Source of the DNA: an uncultured Porphyromonadaceae bacterium | GTDB taxonomy: Bacteria; Bacteroidota; Bacteroidia; Bacteroidales; Muribaculaceae | Direction: 5' to 3' | Length of the DNA: 8,612 nt | NCBI GenBank assembly: GCA_947178245.1 | Contig: CAMWXO010000057.1 | Coordinates: 1-8,612, forward strand | Part shown: piece after piece, positions 6,529 to 8,612 of the stretch | Position numbering within the stretch: position 1 is the first letter of the stretch | How the letters are laid out: every line of letters starts with the position of its first letter | Notes under the pieces: model-generated | Told to the model about the DNA's origin: nothing | Databases searched by the model: none | What the model saw: only the letters and a program-made list of their open reading frames with translations | Made by a program: the position numbers and the translations under genes

Positions 6529-8237
6529 GCGTGAGATGTCTTTGATGATACCTGACCGGTGAGATCTCCGTAGATCTCGAAGGCCGCGCGGATATCCTCT
6601 TCCGGGGGATACATGTCCCAACGCGGCACGCCGGGGCTGTCGATAAGAGTGAAATTGATCCGGCCGGCCACCGGATTCTTCTTGTCGTGGCGCATCACAT
6701 CAATCAGGCTATCGAAGTCGGCACACGTCACCCCGAGCGCCGGATAATGCGACTTCAGCAGTTCGGAATACGGATAGAGCAGCGACGTATCAAGTGCCGA
6801 TCCTCCCCTCTCCTCCTTGCATGAGATGGCGGAGAGTATCAGCTCCCACAGCAACCCGTGGGCTACGGCCACGCCGTGGCCCACCGGCCTGCCACCCATC
6901 AGCGCAAGCGACTCGAAGGCGTGGCCCGCCGTGTGGCCGAAATTCAGTATCTTCCGCTCCCCTTTCTCTTTCGGATCGCGTTCCGTAACGCCGGTCTTGA
7001 TATCTATACATCGCCTTATCCAGGGCATAAGTTCCCGGGGATTTCCTAAAAAGCGGTCTATATCGAGCAGCGCTTCATACATCGCGCCGTCGGCTATGAG
7101 CGCAGTCTTCAGCATTTCGGCATATCCCGACAGGATCTCGGCAGCCGGGAGGGTGTCGAGAGTGGAGGGGATTATCACCACATCCTTCGGCATTGAGAAA
7201 GCGCCCACTTCGTTTTTAAGTCCGTCGAAGTTGATACCGGTCTTCCCCCCGGTGGCCGCATCCACCATGCCGAGCAGTGATGTGGGCACATTGACACACG
7301 CCATACCACGCTTGAAAGTGGCCGCCGCGAATCCTCCGAGGTCGGTCACCATGCCGCCTCCGATATTGAAGAGAGTGGAGCGGCGCGTGGCACCCTGCTC
7401 CGAAAGCATCCGCCACACTTTGGCGAGCGAATCCATATCCTTATGGTCGTCGCCGGCAGGAATCACGCAGCGCGGCACCGCGGCCAGCATCGGAACCTGA
7501 AGGGCGAGCCGGTCGGCCACCAATGGGGCCGTGTTGCTGTCGGCAAGCAGATAAGGCGACTCCGCGTCGAGCAGGTCGAGCACGAGCGGAAGCATATCAG
7601 CAAACTCCTCCATCGACGGGAATATGCCCCATGCCCCTTCATCCTCGAAATTCTTCCCGGGAATAGGGCCGGTGCATACGGCCATCGTGGCTATTCCGGC
7701 CGCGACGCCGGCACGCACTCCGAGAGGAGCATTCTCCACCACTATGGCCTCGTCAGCCCTGACTCCGGCTTTCTCAAGCCCCTTAAGATAGGGCTCCGGA
7801 TCGGGCTTCCCTTTCGTCACGTCGAGAGCCGTCACCATCATTCCCTCGGCAAAGATATCCGGATAATCCTTGCGTATATTGTCGATGAGCGAGCGCTGCC
7901 CGCTGCCTGTCACCACTACGCAGCGCACACCGCGGTCGCAGAGGGTGCGGAGCATTCTCATCGCGCCCGGCATAGGCTCGTTGCCGCCGATTTCCTTAAA
8001 AATGCGGGTTTTCTCATCGTAGAGGGCCTTACGCATCTCCGGATCGCACGGATGTCCGAACTGGCGTTGCCATACGAGATCGATGGTAGTGGGGCCGGTC
8101 ATCCCCTCATAGAGATAAAACTCGTCGCGCGTGCATTCCACGCCGTGGGCCTCCATCATCCGCTTCCATCCGAGGGTGTGGTACTTCATGGAGTCGTAGA
8201 GGACTCCGTCCATATCTATCAAGGCTGCTTTAATCAT
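6525..8237 (-). CDS. aroB: Fusion of HAD-family phosphatase and 3-dehydroquinate synthase
   Basis: One uninterrupted 570-aa frame carries two enzymes. Residues 1-215 are a HAD subfamily I phosphatase/beta-phosphoglucomutase-like domain: motif I DMDGVLYDS (D8, D10), motif II VVVTGSG (T110), the motif III lysine in KGKPDPEPY (K144), and motif IV VVENAPLG (E168-N169). Residues about 228-560 are a full-length 3-dehydroquinate synthase, which turns DAHP into 3-dehydroquinate in the shikimate pathway with NAD+ and a divalent metal. The NAD-binding GGGMVTDLGGF is at 293-303, and GGKTGIN (K332) and LKNEVGAF (K341) are present. Probable metal ligands are E374 (GYAEMLK), H435 (NFGHTAGHAFE) and H454 (GHGVAVAH). 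AroB is normally a separate protein of about 340-370 aa; here the domain lacks only a few N-terminal residues. The HAD half resembles a stand-alone Bacteroides phosphatase. ATG 8237 directly precedes motif I, and a -7 promoter box lies 4 nt upstream. The HAD substrate is unknown. Confidence 0.93.
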   Translation of the reverse strand: MIKAALIDMDGVLYDSMKYHTLGWKRMMEAHGVECTRDEFYLYEGMTGPTTIDLVWQRQFGHPCDPEMRKALYDEKTRIFKEIGGNEPMPGAMRMLRTLCDRGVRCVVVTGSGQRSLIDNIRKDYPDIFAEGMMVTALDVTKGKPDPEPYLKGLEKAGVRADEAIVVENAPLGVRAGVAAGIATMAVCTGPIPGKNFEDEGAWGIFPSMEEFADMLPLVLDLLDAESPYLLADSNTAPLVADRLALQVPMLAAVPRCVIPAGDDHKDMDSLAKVWRMLSEQGATRRSTLFNIGGGMVTDLGGFAAATFKRGMACVNVPTSLLGMVDAATGGKTGINFDGLKNEVGAFSMPKDVVIIPSTLDTLPAAEILSGYAEMLKTALIADGAMYEALLDIDRFLGNPRELMPWIRRCIDIKTGVTERDPKEKGERKILNFGHTAGHAFESLALMGGRPVGHGVAVAHGLLWELILSAISCKEERGGSALDTSLLYPYSELLKSHYPALGVTCADFDSLIDVMRHDKKNPVAGRINFTLIDSPGVPRWDMYPPEEDIRAAFEIYGDLTGQVSSKTSHA

Positions 8238-8241
8238 ATTG

Positions 8242-8249
8242 CAAAATTA
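8242..8249 (-). promoter_or_regulatory. Bacteroidetes -7 promoter box for the HAD-AroB operon
   Basis: Read on the - strand the bases are TAATTTTG, an exact match to the Bacteroidetes primary-sigma -7 consensus TAnnTTTG. Only CAAT separates it from the ATG at 8237, so the expected transcription start falls at or within a few bases of the start codon. No good TTTG -33 box is seen about 19-20 nt upstream, where the sequence reads GTGG. The box is the first of the apparent four-gene - strand operon. Confidence 0.6.
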
Positions 8250-8264
8250 GTAAATTTCGCTTGA

Positions 8265-8376
8265 TTATCCACCCTTTTTGCATTTTTTTCTTATCTTCCG
8301 CCCGGACACCATCCATTCCCCTCCCCCTCCGCGGTATTCTGCCTGACACCCCACTCTTATAAGCAAAAAGGGATAA
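8265..8376. repeat. Inverted repeat, 14 bp with a 3-nt insertion, around a pyrimidine-rich core
   Basis: The left arm (8265-8281) reads TTATCC-ACC-CTTTTTGC and the right arm (8363-8376) reads GCAAAAAGGGATAA, whose reverse complement is TTATCCCTTTTTGC. The match is perfect except for three extra bases in the left arm. The arms enclose 81 nt whose + strand is mostly C and T; 8282-8340 has 46 pyrimidines in 59 bases. The left arm covers the expected -33 region of the HAD-AroB promoter. It could be an operator pair, a small non-autonomous element or a structured transcript; nothing here decides between them. Confidence 0.6.
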
Positions 8377-8442
8377 CCGTAAAGTTTATTAATTGGGAGA
8401 TATTTTGCTCACTGCGTTCGCACCGCAATCTCCGGAACTCAG

Positions 8443-8515
8443 TTGAAGTGGAACTTGATGTTGGGGACGTTGGCTACTCCGGTTACTTCAATTAATGATT
8501 ATTACTCAAGTTCCA
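8443..8515. repeat. Two interleaved inverted repeats just downstream of the acetyltransferase gene
   Basis: TTGAAGT (8443-8449) pairs with ACTTCAA (8485-8491), and TGGAACTTGA (8449-8458) pairs with TCAAGTTCCA (8506-8515). The order arm 1, arm 2, arm 1', arm 2' is the layout of an H-type pseudoknot. The last arm includes the final codons and stop of the GNAT gene. No run of T follows on the - strand, so it is not a standard intrinsic terminator. Confidence 0.4.
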
Positions 8516-8612
8516 TCATGTCGAAAAACATGAGTCGAGTATGGTCGCCGATTATTTTTTCAGAAAGGACTTTAAAACCATTCTTTTTATAAAATTCTAT
8601 AGCAGAGAGATA
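8502..8612 (-). CDS. C-terminal end of a GNAT-family N-acetyltransferase (partial)
   Basis: The - strand frame is open from the window edge to a TAA at 8504-8502, followed at once by a second in-frame TAA. It encodes the last 36 residues of a protein. The segment AIEFYKKNGFKVLSEK is the characteristic A-x-x-F-Y-x-x-x-G-F element near the C-terminus of GNAT acetyltransferases, where the helix after the acetyl-CoA pyrophosphate loop leads to the final strands. It is followed by a hydrophobic strand (RLMFFDMMELE). GNAT enzymes move an acetyl group from acetyl-CoA to an amine; the acceptor cannot be inferred. This stretch is visibly more AT-rich than the genes to its left. The catalytic core and the start lie outside the window. 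Confidence 0.8.
   Translation of the reverse strand, partial: YLSAIEFYKKNGFKVLSEKIIGDHTRLMFFDMMELE

Noticed and set aside
6528..6621. N-terminal extension of the flippase-like protein
   Set aside because: It lies inside the AroB coding sequence and is arginine-rich; the ATG at 6528 gives a normal membrane N-terminus and an ATGA overlap.
6817..7500. 227-aa + strand open frame
   Set aside because: Antisense to the AroB domain; its Ser/Pro-rich content comes from reversed codons of the real frame.
7443..8264. 273-aa + strand open frame
   Set aside because: Antisense to the HAD-AroB gene, where both catalytic domains are plainly on the - strand; the composition is shadow-like.
8396..8433. Intrinsic terminator from the GGAGAT/ATCTCC pair
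   Set aside because: The stem is only 6 bp around a 26-nt loop and is not followed by a T-run on either strand.

Overview
The window looks like chromosome from a gut Bacteroidales bacterium, plausibly Muribaculaceae. Supporting signs are a GC-rich coding core, genes without clear Shine-Dalgarno sequences, a Bacteroidetes-type -7 box (TAnnTTTG), a small TonB-dependent receptor, a secreted TonB C-terminal-domain protein, and an Ig-like lipoprotein of the kind seen across Bacteroidetes. The taxonomic call rests on gene style only.

Left part, + strand (1-2452): the 3' end of a probable beta-barrel (calycin-like) surface or periplasmic protein, then a TonB-dependent outer-membrane receptor of the small heme/cobalamin-receptor type, then a 123-aa secreted protein that is almost only a TonB C-terminal domain. 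Together they suggest an outer-membrane uptake locus. The receptor's start codon is uncertain.

Middle to right, - strand (8237 down to 2470): four genes in one direction that look like an operon. In order of transcription they are a HAD phosphatase-3-dehydroquinate synthase (AroB) fusion, a flippase-like multi-pass membrane protein overlapping it by 4 nt (ATGA), a single-pass membrane protein with a very acidic N-terminal half (7-nt gap), and an Ig-like lipoprotein (86-nt gap). The lipoprotein gene converges on the TonB-domain gene with only 17 nt between the stop codons. An exact TAnnTTTG box lies 4 nt upstream of the AroB-fusion ATG, so its mRNA may be leaderless or nearly so.

Right end (8238-8612): about 260 nt of more AT-rich intergenic DNA holds that promoter, a 14-bp inverted repeat with a 3-nt insertion in one arm enclosing a pyrimidine-rich stretch, and two interleaved inverted repeats. 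It ends with the 3' end of a GNAT acetyltransferase gene on the - strand. I see no tRNA, rRNA, CRISPR array, insertion sequence or integrase.

The most notable points are the HAD-AroB fusion with its apparently leaderless promoter, the stand-alone secreted TonB domain beside a receptor, and the unexplained structured intergenic DNA at 8265-8515. I found no clear evidence of a wholly new defence or mobile system.
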